From positions 62,001 to 126,000 of the forward strand of contig CALOFP010000001.1 of the NCBI GenBank assembly GCA_942492635.1: a stretch of 64,000 bases of DNA, written 5' to 3'. The notes below the pieces were generated by a model, which was given only the letters and a program-made list of their open reading frames with translations, made no database searches and was not told the origin of the DNA. A program made the translations under genes and the position numbers. This document shows positions 25,421 through 34,277 of this stretch, piece by piece. Source of the stretch: CALOFP01 sp942492635. Lineage in GTDB: Bacteria; UBP6; UBA1177; CALOFP01. Position 1 is the stretch's first letter. Every line of letters begins with the position of its first letter.

Positions 25421-26358
25421 TAGCTGTGAACGATAACTGTTCCTGTTTTTCCATGAATCGCATCGAGAAGCTTATCCTCGGAAGTGATAAGAACCTTCTT
25501 GCCGGGGTTGGATTCTACGAAATCGACAGCTGCACGGATTTTCGGTCCCATGCTTCCCTCAGGAAACTCACCCTGAGCAAGGTAGGCCTTAGCCTCCTTT
25601 GCCGTGAGTGTGTCGAGCCAGGTCGGATTTCCGGATTTGAAGTTGATTGCTACCTTTTCAACTCCGGTGAGGATTACAACCATATCGGCCTCGATTGTCT
25701 TCGCTATCATTACTGAAGCAAGGTCCTTGTCGATAACGGCATCGATTCCGTTGATGTGTCCGTTTTCTCCTCTGTATACGGGAATTCCGCCGCCGCCGCC
25801 GGAGATAACTGTGAATCCTGCTTCGATAAGTGTTTCAAGAGCTTCGGGATTGAGTACGCGGAGCGGCATCGGTGAAGGAACAACCCTTCTGTAACCTCTT
25901 CCTGCGTCTTCAACCATCTTCCAGCCGTTTTTCATCTTTGTAAGAGCCTTCTCCTGTGAGTAAAAAGGTCCTACCGGCTTTGTCGGTTTCTTGAAAGCGG
26001 GATCGTTGGAGTTAACCTCAATCTGAGTTACAAGAGTAGCAACTTTCGGACGTTTTCCATTGCGGGAAAGTCTGTTGATAAGCCCCTTCTCGATCATGTA
26101 TCCCATGCTTCCCTGTGTATCTGCAACGCATGCAACAAGCGGATCAGGGTAAACTTCCGTCGCGGCCATTTCGTTTCTGATGAGACGAACACCTGCCTGA
26201 GGTCCGTTTCCGTGTGTTACGACAACCTGGTGTCCCTCTTCTATGAGCTGAACAATATCTCCTACGGAGTTCTCGATATTCTGCTCCTGCTCTTCAACAG
26301 ATCCTTTCTGGCCCGGCTTGATGAGGGCGTTTCCTCCAAGTGCAATAACTATTTTCAA
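25420..26358 (-). CDS. arcC: carbamate kinase
   Basis: Transfers phosphate between carbamoyl phosphate and ADP, giving ATP, ammonia and CO2. The 312-aa amino-acid-kinase fold protein has IALGGNALIKPGQ at the start, THGNGPQAG near 50, the characteristic ISGGGGGIPV near 203, and the AAVDFVESN segment near the end. Arginine deiminase and ornithine transcarbamoylase are not next to it, so the source of carbamoyl phosphate is not visible here. The start is TTG with AGGAGGT four bases upstream. Confidence 0.95.
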   Translation of the reverse strand: MKIVIALGGNALIKPGQKGSVEEQEQNIENSVGDIVQLIEEGHQVVVTHGNGPQAGVRLIRNEMAATEVYPDPLVACVADTQGSMGYMIEKGLINRLSRNGKRPKVATLVTQIEVNSNDPAFKKPTKPVGPFYSQEKALTKMKNGWKMVEDAGRGYRRVVPSPMPLRVLNPEALETLIEAGFTVISGGGGGIPVYRGENGHINGIDAVIDKDLASVMIAKTIEADMVVILTGVEKVAINFKSGNPTWLDTLTAKEAKAYLAQGEFPEGSMGPKIRAAVDFVESNPGKKVLITSEDKLLDAIHGKTGTVIVHS

Positions 26359-26401
26359 TGTTACCTCCTATGTAAAAAAATTCTTTTCCTGCTCAAACGA
26401 A

Positions 26402-26427
26402 GAAAGAGGGCTTTTACACCCTCTTTC
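26402..26427 (-). terminator. Rho-independent terminator after the DUF2628-like gene
   Basis: A 9-bp perfect stem (GAAAGAGGG with CCCTCTTTC) and an 8-base loop, followed on the minus strand by a partial U-tract. It separates the CPBP/DUF2628 pair from arcC. Confidence 0.65.
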
Positions 26428-26515
26428 ACGAAACTTACAGTTCCCTTTACAGGCCATAAAATATGTGGTGGACTTCATTTGTCAAGTATTTTCTGGCAGC
26501 TGCGTCTTTCCTTTT

Positions 26516-26944
26516 TCAACTGTTCCACAGAATTCTTCTAACAAGGGCGATGAGAACGAATATAACGCCACCGATAACCGCTGAAACAAGGGAGGTGCCG
26601 CCCAGTCCGCCGTCAGAAAAACAATCGCCAGAGAGCTCTCCATTGCTTTCAAGCACCCTTTTTACGTGGTGGTAATAGATAAAATCAGCGAAAATCGGCG
26701 TAAACAGGAAAATGGGCAGAGTTGTGTATGGAATAAAGAGCAAGAGAAGGTATATGATGTAGAATCTATACATCCTCCGGTAGAGAAGCCACACCGGACC
26801 CAGGAAAAATGCGGCCCAGTTCCACCCCATCATGCCCCGTCCCTTCTCCACTCTTCTAAATCTTCCAAGGTAGTATTCGGTTTGTCTTGCCACAAATGTT
26901 CGAAAAGATTCGGGATGGCTCTTCATATTCACACTATTTTTCAT
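26516..26944 (-). CDS. DUF2628-like small membrane protein
   Basis: A 142-aa inner-membrane protein. The diagnostic stretch WNWAAFFLGPVWLLYRRMY near 40-60 matches DUF2628, followed by helices (about 60-90) and a C-terminal hydrophobic helix near 120-137. Such proteins are of unknown role. The start at 26944, two bases after the CPBP stop, is chosen over one 23 codons upstream inside that gene. Neither has a strong ribosome site, so translation is probably coupled. Confidence 0.65.
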   Translation of the reverse strand: MKNSVNMKSHPESFRTFVARQTEYYLGRFRRVEKGRGMMGWNWAAFFLGPVWLLYRRMYRFYIIYLLLLFIPYTTLPIFLFTPIFADFIYYHHVKRVLESNGELSGDCFSDGGLGGTSLVSAVIGGVIFVLIALVRRILWNS

Positions 26945-26946
26945 TC

Positions 26947-27732
26947 TCAAACCATACTCAAAGCGCAGATATTGAACAGGAGGTGGGTAAGAAAGGCCAC
27001 CTCGAAGCCGCATCTTTCATAAACCAGACCGAGAGCCACCCCCATAGGAAATATCTGCAAATACTTCAACCAGTTGGATTCAAGAACTCCGGTGTGTGCA
27101 AAAGTCCACATGATGCTTGCAACAACAATGGCAAAGATATAACGGTTGCCCTTCCATCCCATCATTCTAGCCAGAAAATTCTGGATGTTGAGCCTGTAGA
27201 CAACCTCTTCCATAAACGCCGCCTTTGCCATGTAAATGTGAGCCACAATCCGTCCCGTTCCGTCGCCTTCATTCCATAGAGTGAAGGTGGATTCGCGAAC
27301 AAGCTCTGATGCCGTAAAAGAAAACGAGGATACAAGGGTTCGTGTGTAGATAACGAAAGATGAGACGGCAGCTACGAGAATAATCGCATCAGTCACCATC
27401 GAATCCATCGTTTTTCCGCCCCTCAGGTATGGAATCGGCTTGACCCTGACCATGTAGCTGTAGAACAATCCTACCGGGATGACGAATATCAGAAGAACTA
27501 TCTGGGCATACTGTGAGAGGAAGAATCCGAAAAAGCTGCTCCCGCTGTTGTGGGACCAGGCAAGCGGAAGAAATACGGAAACCAGCAGAGCCGGAATAAT
27601 GGAAAAAATATAGCCGTATTTCTTAAGTTTTTGGATATGAGTCGAAAGTTTAAGGTGGGCAACCAAAAAGAAAAGAAGAATGGAGAGGGTTACCGTCCCC
27701 TGGATTGAAAGCACAAGCAGGTCAATATTCAT
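26947..27732 (-). CDS. CPBP-family intramembrane metalloprotease
   Basis: A 261-aa membrane protein with about eight helices. The three CPBP (Abi/Rce1-like) motifs are present: MEEVVYR (EExxxR) near 172, WTFAHTG (FxxxH) near 212, and a final HLLFN near 250. Members act as intramembrane proteases or bacteriocin immunity factors; the target is unknown. The ATG lacks a good ribosome site. It is followed by the DUF2628-like gene. Confidence 0.85.
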   Translation of the reverse strand: MNIDLLVLSIQGTVTLSILLFFLVAHLKLSTHIQKLKKYGYIFSIIPALLVSVFLPLAWSHNSGSSFFGFFLSQYAQIVLLIFVIPVGLFYSYMVRVKPIPYLRGGKTMDSMVTDAIILVAAVSSFVIYTRTLVSSFSFTASELVRESTFTLWNEGDGTGRIVAHIYMAKAAFMEEVVYRLNIQNFLARMMGWKGNRYIFAIVVASIMWTFAHTGVLESNWLKYLQIFPMGVALGLVYERCGFEVAFLTHLLFNICALSMV

Positions 27733-27815
27733 ATTTATGCTTCGGCTGTTTTCCTAAAAGAAATGTACAGTTAGAGTGGGATCGAATCAAGGTTTTTCAC
27801 CCTGATGGAGAGGAA

Positions 27816-29165
27816 CTAGGACTCTTCCCCCGTAATTTTCCGGTAGATAGTTCTCTGGGAAATTCCGAGCAGACGGGCAGCCTTGGATTTATTTCCGTCG
27901 GTTACACGCAGGGCAGCCTGGATTACCATTCTCTCGATTTCATCCATGGTTATCTCCCCCACATTGAACTTCACCAGATTCTCATCGTCTGCGGCAACGG
28001 TCTCCCGCGGTTGAGGTTCCACTTTTCGACCGGAAGAGAGGACGTAGGCCGCAATGAAGTTTTCAAGATCCCTGACATTTCCCTGCCATCTACGTTTCTC
28101 AAGATCCCTGAGAAGGGAAGGATCCATAAATGGCACCGGTTTCTTGTACTCATCTGCATACCGCTTAAGATAGAAATCCACCAGGCATGAAATATCCTCC
28201 GGACGATCTCTGAGAGGCGGAATCCAGATCGTAAATCGTTTAAGCCTGTAGTAGAGATCTTCCCTGAAGCGTCCTTCCTTCACCTCCAGTTCAAGATCCT
28301 TGTTGGTGGCCGCAACAATCCTCACATCTGCACGCTTGGCACGGGAACTGCCCACAGGCATGTACTCCTTTTCCTGTATGAAACGGAGAAGTTTGCTCTG
28401 GAGATTGAGCGGCATCTCCCCTATTTCGTCGATGAAAAGGGTTCCTCCCTCTGCACTGCCGATGTATCCCGGGGAGTTTCTTTCCGCACCGGTAAAAGCA
28501 CCCTTTACGTGTCCGAACATCTCCGACTCTATGAGAGTCTCCTGGATGGCGGCAGCGTTGAAGGCCACAAAACTTTTGTTATGGCGTTCGCTTGCTCTTA
28601 GAATGTAACGGGCCAGAAGCTCCTTTCCCGTACCGCTTTCCCCCGTAATGAGAACCGTTTCATCAGTTGCAGCTATACCTGCGGCTTCGGATAGAAGTCT
28701 CTCTATGGAGTCGCTGCAGTGAACAATGCGGTATCTTTTATCATTTATTGCATTTATCTCCTGTTTCAAACGCCGGTTTTCCCTCGAGAGACTTGAATTC
28801 TCAATTCCCTTTTTTATCTGCTCTATGAGAACCTTGAAGTTGATGGGCTTTGTAAGGAAATTGAAAGCACCTTTCTGCATTGCTTTCACCGCCACCTCAA
28901 CACTCCCATATGCGGTTATGACAATTACAGGTACCGGAAACTCCATGGCGCGTGCCCTGTCGAGCACATCTATACCGTCTACTCCGCCGGGCAGGGCAAG
29001 ATCCGTAACAACCAGTAAGATATTTTCAAGCTCGGATTCGAGCATCTTGACACCCTCAATTCCGGTGGAAGCAGTTAACACCTCGAAACCAGAACGGGAA
29101 AGAATCAGCTTCATGGTCTGAAGCAATGAAGATTCGTCATCTATTACCAGAATCGTCTCTTTCAT
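27816..29165 (-). CDS. NtrC-family sigma54-dependent response regulator
   Basis: A 449-aa activator with three domains. The receiver domain (about 1-120) has the phospho-acceptor Asp in LVVTDLALPGG. The AAA+ domain (about 135-375) has GESGTGKE and the sigma54-contacting GAFTGAE loop. A Fis-type helix-turn-helix at the C-terminus reads ALRVTDGNKSKAARLLGISQ. It should drive sigma54 promoters after phosphorylation. The start at 29165 follows GAAGGAG. No kinase is adjacent; the hybrid kinase at 34278 is the nearest in the window. Confidence 0.95.
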   Translation of the reverse strand: MKETILVIDDESSLLQTMKLILSRSGFEVLTASTGIEGVKMLESELENILLVVTDLALPGGVDGIDVLDRARAMEFPVPVIVITAYGSVEVAVKAMQKGAFNFLTKPINFKVLIEQIKKGIENSSLSRENRRLKQEINAINDKRYRIVHCSDSIERLLSEAAGIAATDETVLITGESGTGKELLARYILRASERHNKSFVAFNAAAIQETLIESEMFGHVKGAFTGAERNSPGYIGSAEGGTLFIDEIGEMPLNLQSKLLRFIQEKEYMPVGSSRAKRADVRIVAATNKDLELEVKEGRFREDLYYRLKRFTIWIPPLRDRPEDISCLVDFYLKRYADEYKKPVPFMDPSLLRDLEKRRWQGNVRDLENFIAAYVLSSGRKVEPQPRETVAADDENLVKFNVGEITMDEIERMVIQAALRVTDGNKSKAARLLGISQRTIYRKITGEES

Positions 29166-29229
29166 CGAAAAATCTCCTTCAAAAATCGGATAAATTTTAC
29201 TTAAAGGGCATATCATCGCAAGGTATTTC

Positions 29230-29257
29230 TTGAAAAAGAACTCAACTTCTATATAAT
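29230..29257 (+). promoter_or_regulatory. sigma70-type promoter of the lipoprotein at 29290
   Basis: TTGAAA, 16-bp spacer, TATAAT, ending 32 bases before the start codon. Confidence 0.75.
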
Positions 29258-29289
29258 TTCTGTGTTAATTTTTCCAGAAGGAGAGAAAT

Positions 29290-30351
29290 TTGAGGAGCAT
29301 TTCAACTTTACTATACATAACGTTTGTTTTTTGCCTACTTTCGTCATCCTGTTCCGATTCGGGAAGTGAAAAAGAGAAAAACAGAGACCTGACACTCACC
29401 TTTAAGATGGATTCCTGTTCTGATTTCGGCTCCAACCTTACCTTTGTCTACCACATATTCAGTAACTATGTCGAACACCACAGAGGCAAGCTGGCGTGTG
29501 ATGATAAATCCATGAACGTTGAGGTTCCGCTTGAACCCGGAAAATACAGCGTCAACGTATTCCTCGTGAAGGATCACAACGAAAAAAATGAATACGATCC
29601 GGAGAACATGTCCATACTTCAGGCAGGTTCAACCACATTCACAATATCCGATTCAACAACCGTTGAAGTACCGATGGGCAACTATGAAGGAGGGATCTTC
29701 GCAAAATGGCCTGTCGAAATCTGCTCCGCCTTTCAGACCGATACAATGAAATTTTCCATAAAAGACGGCAAAGGCGAAACCGTAAACTCTGTAATCTGGG
29801 GAGTTGAAACAAAACTCGAACAATTTCCCGTAAACTGTTCGGCAGGAGAACTCCGGATCATGGATATTCCGGAAGACAGCTATGACGTTAAAATCGAAGG
29901 ATTCAGAAAAAAAGGCACGGCCACTCGAATACACTACGAAAAGAACGGCGCAAGAGTCATATCCAATAACGAGCATCTGATCTCCCTTAAGGAAGATCAG
30001 TTTTCAGTTGTCTCCTCGGATCTTAATGTTCCCTGGAAGTTCTACGAAGCTCCCATCGTAGATTCTGAAAATCCATGCAGCGAGGCAGGCGTAACCGAAC
30101 TTGTAGCCTTAGCGAAAAATGATAACAGAAGTGTAACTTCCGAGATTGTTTCATGTGACGGATTCAAGGGCTCCATCACAATCTTCGATATTCCCGAAGG
30201 AAGCTACACCGTAACGGTTACCGGAATGGACGGAAGCGGTAAAGCCGTCTACGAGGGATCACTTGACGAGAAACCCATTTCAATAGAAAAAGGGCACATA
30301 GGATCGGATGCCTATGAGTCCGAGGTCGTCTACATTAAAGGTCAACAGTAG
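29290..30351 (+). CDS. lipoprotein with repeated beta-sandwich domains, unknown
   Basis: A 353-aa lipoprotein with a signal peptide ending in SSSC (Cys21) and a charged linker. The body holds about three repeats of carboxypeptidase-regulatory or Ig-like type. Recurring motifs are VPLEPGKYSVNVF, IMDIPEDSYDVKIEG and IFDIPEGSYTVTVTG, each following a single Cys. The start is TTG with AAGGAG six bases upstream. It is probably a surface protein. It lies 15 bases before dksA. Confidence 0.72.
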   Translation: MRSISTLLYITFVFCLLSSSCSDSGSEKEKNRDLTLTFKMDSCSDFGSNLTFVYHIFSNYVEHHRGKLACDDKSMNVEVPLEPGKYSVNVFLVKDHNEKNEYDPENMSILQAGSTTFTISDSTTVEVPMGNYEGGIFAKWPVEICSAFQTDTMKFSIKDGKGETVNSVIWGVETKLEQFPVNCSAGELRIMDIPEDSYDVKIEGFRKKGTATRIHYEKNGARVISNNEHLISLKEDQFSVVSSDLNVPWKFYEAPIVDSENPCSEAGVTELVALAKNDNRSVTSEIVSCDGFKGSITIFDIPEGSYTVTVTGMDGSGKAVYEGSLDEKPISIEKGHIGSDAYESEVVYIKGQQ

Positions 30352-30366
30352 TCAAGGGGGTATACA

Positions 30367-30753
30367 ATGCTCGAAAAAACCAAACTTGAGGAATTCAAAA
30401 GGCTTCTTCTCGAGGAACTCGAGGAGATTGAGGAACGCAACAAAACCAAAGTTGAGGAGATGGAGCACAACGAAGACACCGAAAAGTTTCACGGCGATGA
30501 GGCTGACCAGGCCAACTTTCTGGAAATGCGGAACCGTGCTCTTAGACTCAGGGATCGTGACAGAAAAATGATTAACAAAATTACGGCCACTCTTGAAAAG
30601 ATTGATCGGGGAACCTACGGTGTCTGCGAAGTATGCGGTATCGACATTCCCGAAGAGCGGCTCAGGATGAGACCCGTCGCAAGCCTCTGTATCGAATGCA
30701 AGAGAGAGCAGGAAGAGAAGGAGGAGAGAGACAGGGCCGTCCGCAGGAGGTAG
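30367..30753 (+). CDS. dksA: DksA/TraR-family zinc-finger transcription factor
   Basis: Binds the secondary channel of RNA polymerase and, with ppGpp, changes initiation at rRNA and amino-acid promoters. The 128 residues show the N-terminal coiled coil with an acidic tip (GDEADQAN, matching the DPxD tip of E. coli DksA), the conserved MRNRALRLRDRDRKMINKI helix (shown in part), and a four-Cys zinc finger (CEVC near 87 and CIEC near 108). GGGGG precedes the ATG. It heads the dksA-galU-31611-priA run. Confidence 0.93.
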   Translation: MLEKTKLEEFKRLLLEELEEIEERNKTKVEEMEHNEDTEKFHGDEADQANFLEMRNRALRLRDRDRKMINKITATLEKIDRGTYGVCEVCGIDIPEERLRMRPVASLCIECKREQEEKEERDRAVRRR

Positions 30754-30755
30754 TA

Positions 30756-31610
30756 ATGAAATACGCTGTAGTACCGGCGGCTGGACTCGCCACCCGTTTT
30801 CTCCCCGCATCTAAAACCGTACCGAAGGAACTGTTTCCGCTTTTCGACCGCCCTGCAATCCAGCACATTGTAGAGGAGGCTATTACAGCAGGTTCCAGCG
30901 ACGTTGTTTTCGTCACAGGCCAGGGAAAGGAGGCGATCCTCGATCACTTCGACAGAACAAATCCCAAGTTTCCGCTGGAAAAACTCTCCAGCGAAATAAA
31001 AGAGAAAATCAGTGATCTTGATACATCGATCGACGTAATGTCCATAAGACAGAAACATCCCAAGGGACTCGGTCACGCCGTTCTCACCGGATGCAAGCTT
31101 GTGGGCAACAATCCTTTTTCCGTTCTCCTTCCCGATGTTTTCATCTACTCGGTCGGCAAAGCTTCAGCCATGGAAAAGATGATGAAGCTTCACAAAGAGG
31201 AGGACGCTTCGGTAATACTCCTCATGAACGTACCCGATGAGGACAGGGAAAAATACGGAATGGCGGAAGGTGAAATCGTAAACGGTGTAATGAATATCGA
31301 ACGCCTGGTTGAAAAGCCTGGAATAAACGGAACCGAGTCTAACATGGCAATAGTCGGCAGGTACATATTCAACCCTTCCATTATCGACCTTCTCCGCAAT
31401 ACGAAACCGGGAGCAAAGGGAGAAATCCAGCTCACCGACGCGATAAACGAACAGTGCACAAACGAAAAAGTTCTCGGTCTGGTCCTGGATAGGGACGACA
31501 TAGTTTTCGACACCGGTGACAAGGCCGGATACGCACTCGCCAACGCCTTCCTGGCTTCCCGCCACATCGAAGGATTCAAGGATTCACTCGCAAAACTTAT
31601 GGAAAGATAG
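30756..31610 (+). CDS. galU: UTP-glucose-1-phosphate uridylyltransferase
   Basis: Makes UDP-glucose from UTP and glucose-1-phosphate for polysaccharide and lipopolysaccharide synthesis. The 284-aa protein has the nucleotide-binding signature AAGLATRFLPASKTVPKE at 8-25 and the VEKP motif later. An in-frame upstream ATG at 30633 lies inside dksA and is rejected; ATG at 30756 has AGGAGG five bases upstream and begins directly at the signature. It lies 2 bases after dksA, so they share a transcript. Confidence 0.95.
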   Translation: MKYAVVPAAGLATRFLPASKTVPKELFPLFDRPAIQHIVEEAITAGSSDVVFVTGQGKEAILDHFDRTNPKFPLEKLSSEIKEKISDLDTSIDVMSIRQKHPKGLGHAVLTGCKLVGNNPFSVLLPDVFIYSVGKASAMEKMMKLHKEEDASVILLMNVPDEDREKYGMAEGEIVNGVMNIERLVEKPGINGTESNMAIVGRYIFNPSIIDLLRNTKPGAKGEIQLTDAINEQCTNEKVLGLVLDRDDIVFDTGDKAGYALANAFLASRHIEGFKDSLAKLMER

Positions 31611-32186
31611 ATGAAAGCAATAATTCCCATTCTACTTTTTTCATTTCTCGCAACCCCCTGGACCCTGATTAACGACATGATCAAGGCAACATCCACGCCC
31701 CACAAAAAGATGACGATTTCCGGGGTGGATTCCGATGGGGCTTCGGCCACAATTATCTACGACCGTAAAGTAGACAGGCTTTCAATATCTATGAATGGAG
31801 AGGAGAAAAGCCTTAAGGGAAATGAAATCGAACTGTGGCAACGGCTGTTCTTTCTCAAGGAGGAGCCTAAAAAAACAGATAACCTGGTCAACCTTCTCCG
31901 TAAGGCCGGTATCGACACGTCGAAGAAGATGCTCTCGGTTACCGCTCCCGCCGGCGAATTGATCTACATTCTCGGAAAGGAGAAAGCTGAAGAAAACGTT
32001 CCCTTCATCGCAATATACAAAAGGAACAACCTTCCCTTCAGGATTTTCTACAACAACATGCAGATAACCTTTTCCGATTATGCGAAAAGTGTTCTGCCCC
32101 TGGCCTTCCCCGGCACCATCGAATTCAAGAACGATGAAAAAGTAGAGAAATTCACCTTCCTCAGAAAGGAATTTTCAGTTGACTGA
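31611..32186 (+). CDS. exported protein of unknown function, next to priA
   Basis: A 191-aa protein with a short hydrophobic N-terminus (signal peptide or anchor, about 4-17) and a beta-rich, Lys-rich body. No family is recognised. It begins immediately after galU and overlaps priA by 8 bases, so it is translated in the same operon. Confidence 0.6.
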   Translation: MKAIIPILLFSFLATPWTLINDMIKATSTPHKKMTISGVDSDGASATIIYDRKVDRLSISMNGEEKSLKGNEIELWQRLFFLKEEPKKTDNLVNLLRKAGIDTSKKMLSVTAPAGELIYILGKEKAEENVPFIAIYKRNNLPFRIFYNNMQITFSDYAKSVLPLAFPGTIEFKNDEKVEKFTFLRKEFSVD

Positions 32187-34185
32187 CCTTTTCGCGCGGG
32201 TTCTGATTCCAAGACCTGAACTCGATTCTCTAACATACAGGATACCCGAAGAGCTTGAGATAGAGATCGGCGACATGGTGGAGGTGACTCTTCTCAACAA
32301 AAAGACTTGGGGAATCGTCGAGCAGACGGGCAAAACACTTCCTTCTGAACTGAAAGATGTGAAGCTTAAGCCTGTGGCCAGAAAAATAATGGAAACCCCC
32401 ATATTCAAAGATCCCCTACAGACTCGCTTTCTCAAATGGATTTCCGACTACTACATTTACCCTTTCCAGAAAATCGTGAAGCAGATCTACACCCCATTCC
32501 TCTCAAAGGTGCTGAACCTTCCCAAAAGAGGAGTTGTGCTCGAAGATCTCAACTCCGAGCTCGGATTCGAAAAGGAGACGGTTACGCTGACAGCCCAGCA
32601 GAAAAGCGCCGTCGACGAAATTTCATCAAGATGGAAAAGCGGCAACAACCGTCCTGTTCTTCTTTTCGGAGTCACCGGAAGCGGTAAAAGCGAAGTCTAC
32701 TCCGCCCTCTGCAAAGAGATTTTCGACAAGGAAAAGCAGGTTCTTTTCCTTGTCCCCGAAGTGAGCCTCACAGCAGGATCCCTCAAACATCTTGAAAAAA
32801 GGATCGGGGAGAGAGGAATCCTGATGCACAGCTACATGTCAAGAAAAGAGCGATTCGAAGCGTTCTCACTCGCCCGGGAAAAGAAACGAAGATTTATAAT
32901 CGGAACCCGCAGCTCCCTGCTCTACCCACTTCCCGATGTCGGACTGATCATTGTGGATGAAGAGCACGACACGAGCTACAAGAATATGGAGCCTCCCTTC
33001 TATAACGCCCGTGATGCAGCCGTCATGAAGGGGCATCTCATGAAAATCCCCGTCGTTCTCGGAAGTGCGACACCGAGCAGCGAATCCTACCACAACGCGG
33101 AGACGGGCAAATACCACATGGTTAAGCTGACTGAAAGAGCCAACAAAAAACCGCTTCCGAGAATTCGCCTTTTCGAATACAAAGGCGACCGCTACATTCC
33201 GTCAAAACTTATCGAGGAGATCCATAAATCCATTGATAAAGAGGAACAGACCCTCTTTTTCCTCAACCGACGAGGCTTTGCGACCATCTCAATCTGCAGA
33301 CAGTGTGAAGAGCTGGATCTCTGTCCCAATTGCGAAGTAGCCCTCACCTACCACAAAAAACGGGGACGCCTTGTCTGTCACCACTGCGGCTTCTCACGAG
33401 ATCCGGGACCGTGCGTAAAATGCGGAAGCGATTCCATGGAGCTTCAGGGAATGGGAATAGAAAAACTTCATGACTCCATCAAGGAATTTTTCCCCCTTGC
33501 AAAAACAGTCTCCGTCGACAGGGATACATTGAAAAGCGACGACGACCTTGCCAAAGCTCTCGATCAAATCAGGGAAGGGAATCAGGATCTCATCGTCGGA
33601 ACGGTAATGATCAGCAAGGGACACAACTTCCCGAAGCTGAAAAACGTCGTGGTAAAATTCGCCGACTACCTTCTCAACTTCTCCGACTACAGGGCTGCTG
33701 AAAAGTGCTTTCAGATTGTAACCCAGGTGGCCGGAAGAGCCGGAAGGTTCGAATCCGAGGGAAAAGTGTACGCCGAGGTCTCAAAAAAGGATCACTACAT
33801 ATGGCAGTACCTGATCGACCAGGATTACGAAGGATTTATCGAAGAGGAACTCTCCTGGCGAAAGAGGCTCATGCTTCCACCCTTCCGGCATCTCATCTCC
33901 GCACGCATATCCGGCCGAAACGAGGAAAAAGTCGAAAGAAAGGCAAAGGAGCTCTACAGTTTTCTATCAGAGCATCTCGCAGCCCTCGACGATCTTGAAA
34001 CCATGGTCTTCCCTCCCGTGGTTCCTCCCCTTCACCGTCTTCACAACAGATACCGCTATATAGTGACCATCCACACGTCGTCAGTCGGTCGAATAGCTGC
34101 CGTAATCCGACACTTCCTGAAAAATTCTAGACGCTCCAGGGAGCTGGCCATCACCTTCGATGTGGATGCGGTATCATCTTTCTAA
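32179..34185 (+). CDS. priA: primosomal helicase PriA
   Basis: Restarts stalled replication forks by loading the primosome. The 668-aa protein has the 3'-DNA-binding domain (about 1-100), Walker A GVTGSGKSE near 164, DEEHD near 259, and a long zinc region near 371-424 with eight Cys in CxxC pairs (CRQC, CPNC, CHHC, CVKC). The motifs AGRAGR and the helicase C-terminal half follow. The start is TTG inside the upstream gene. Confidence 0.95.
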   Translation: MTDLFARVLIPRPELDSLTYRIPEELEIEIGDMVEVTLLNKKTWGIVEQTGKTLPSELKDVKLKPVARKIMETPIFKDPLQTRFLKWISDYYIYPFQKIVKQIYTPFLSKVLNLPKRGVVLEDLNSELGFEKETVTLTAQQKSAVDEISSRWKSGNNRPVLLFGVTGSGKSEVYSALCKEIFDKEKQVLFLVPEVSLTAGSLKHLEKRIGERGILMHSYMSRKERFEAFSLAREKKRRFIIGTRSSLLYPLPDVGLIIVDEEHDTSYKNMEPPFYNARDAAVMKGHLMKIPVVLGSATPSSESYHNAETGKYHMVKLTERANKKPLPRIRLFEYKGDRYIPSKLIEEIHKSIDKEEQTLFFLNRRGFATISICRQCEELDLCPNCEVALTYHKKRGRLVCHHCGFSRDPGPCVKCGSDSMELQGMGIEKLHDSIKEFFPLAKTVSVDRDTLKSDDDLAKALDQIREGNQDLIVGTVMISKGHNFPKLKNVVVKFADYLLNFSDYRAAEKCFQIVTQVAGRAGRFESEGKVYAEVSKKDHYIWQYLIDQDYEGFIEEELSWRKRLMLPPFRHLISARISGRNEEKVERKAKELYSFLSEHLAALDDLETMVFPPVVPPLHRLHNRYRYIVTIHTSSVGRIAAVIRHFLKNSRRSRELAITFDVDAVSSF

Positions 34186-34277
34186 AAATTCAAATTCGTA
34201 CACTTTTTGATTATTTTTTTGACTTTAAAGACCATATGAGATTTAATTGATCCAGGAAATTCACGAGACTTTTTCAA

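Noticed and set aside
26380..26402. Promoter for arcC (TTGAGC-16-TACATA, minus strand)
   Set aside because: The expected RNA start would remove the strong ribosome site before the TTG start codon.
30633..30755. N-terminal extension of galU
   Set aside because: It lies inside dksA in another frame; the ATG at 30756 has a strong ribosome site and fits the family start.
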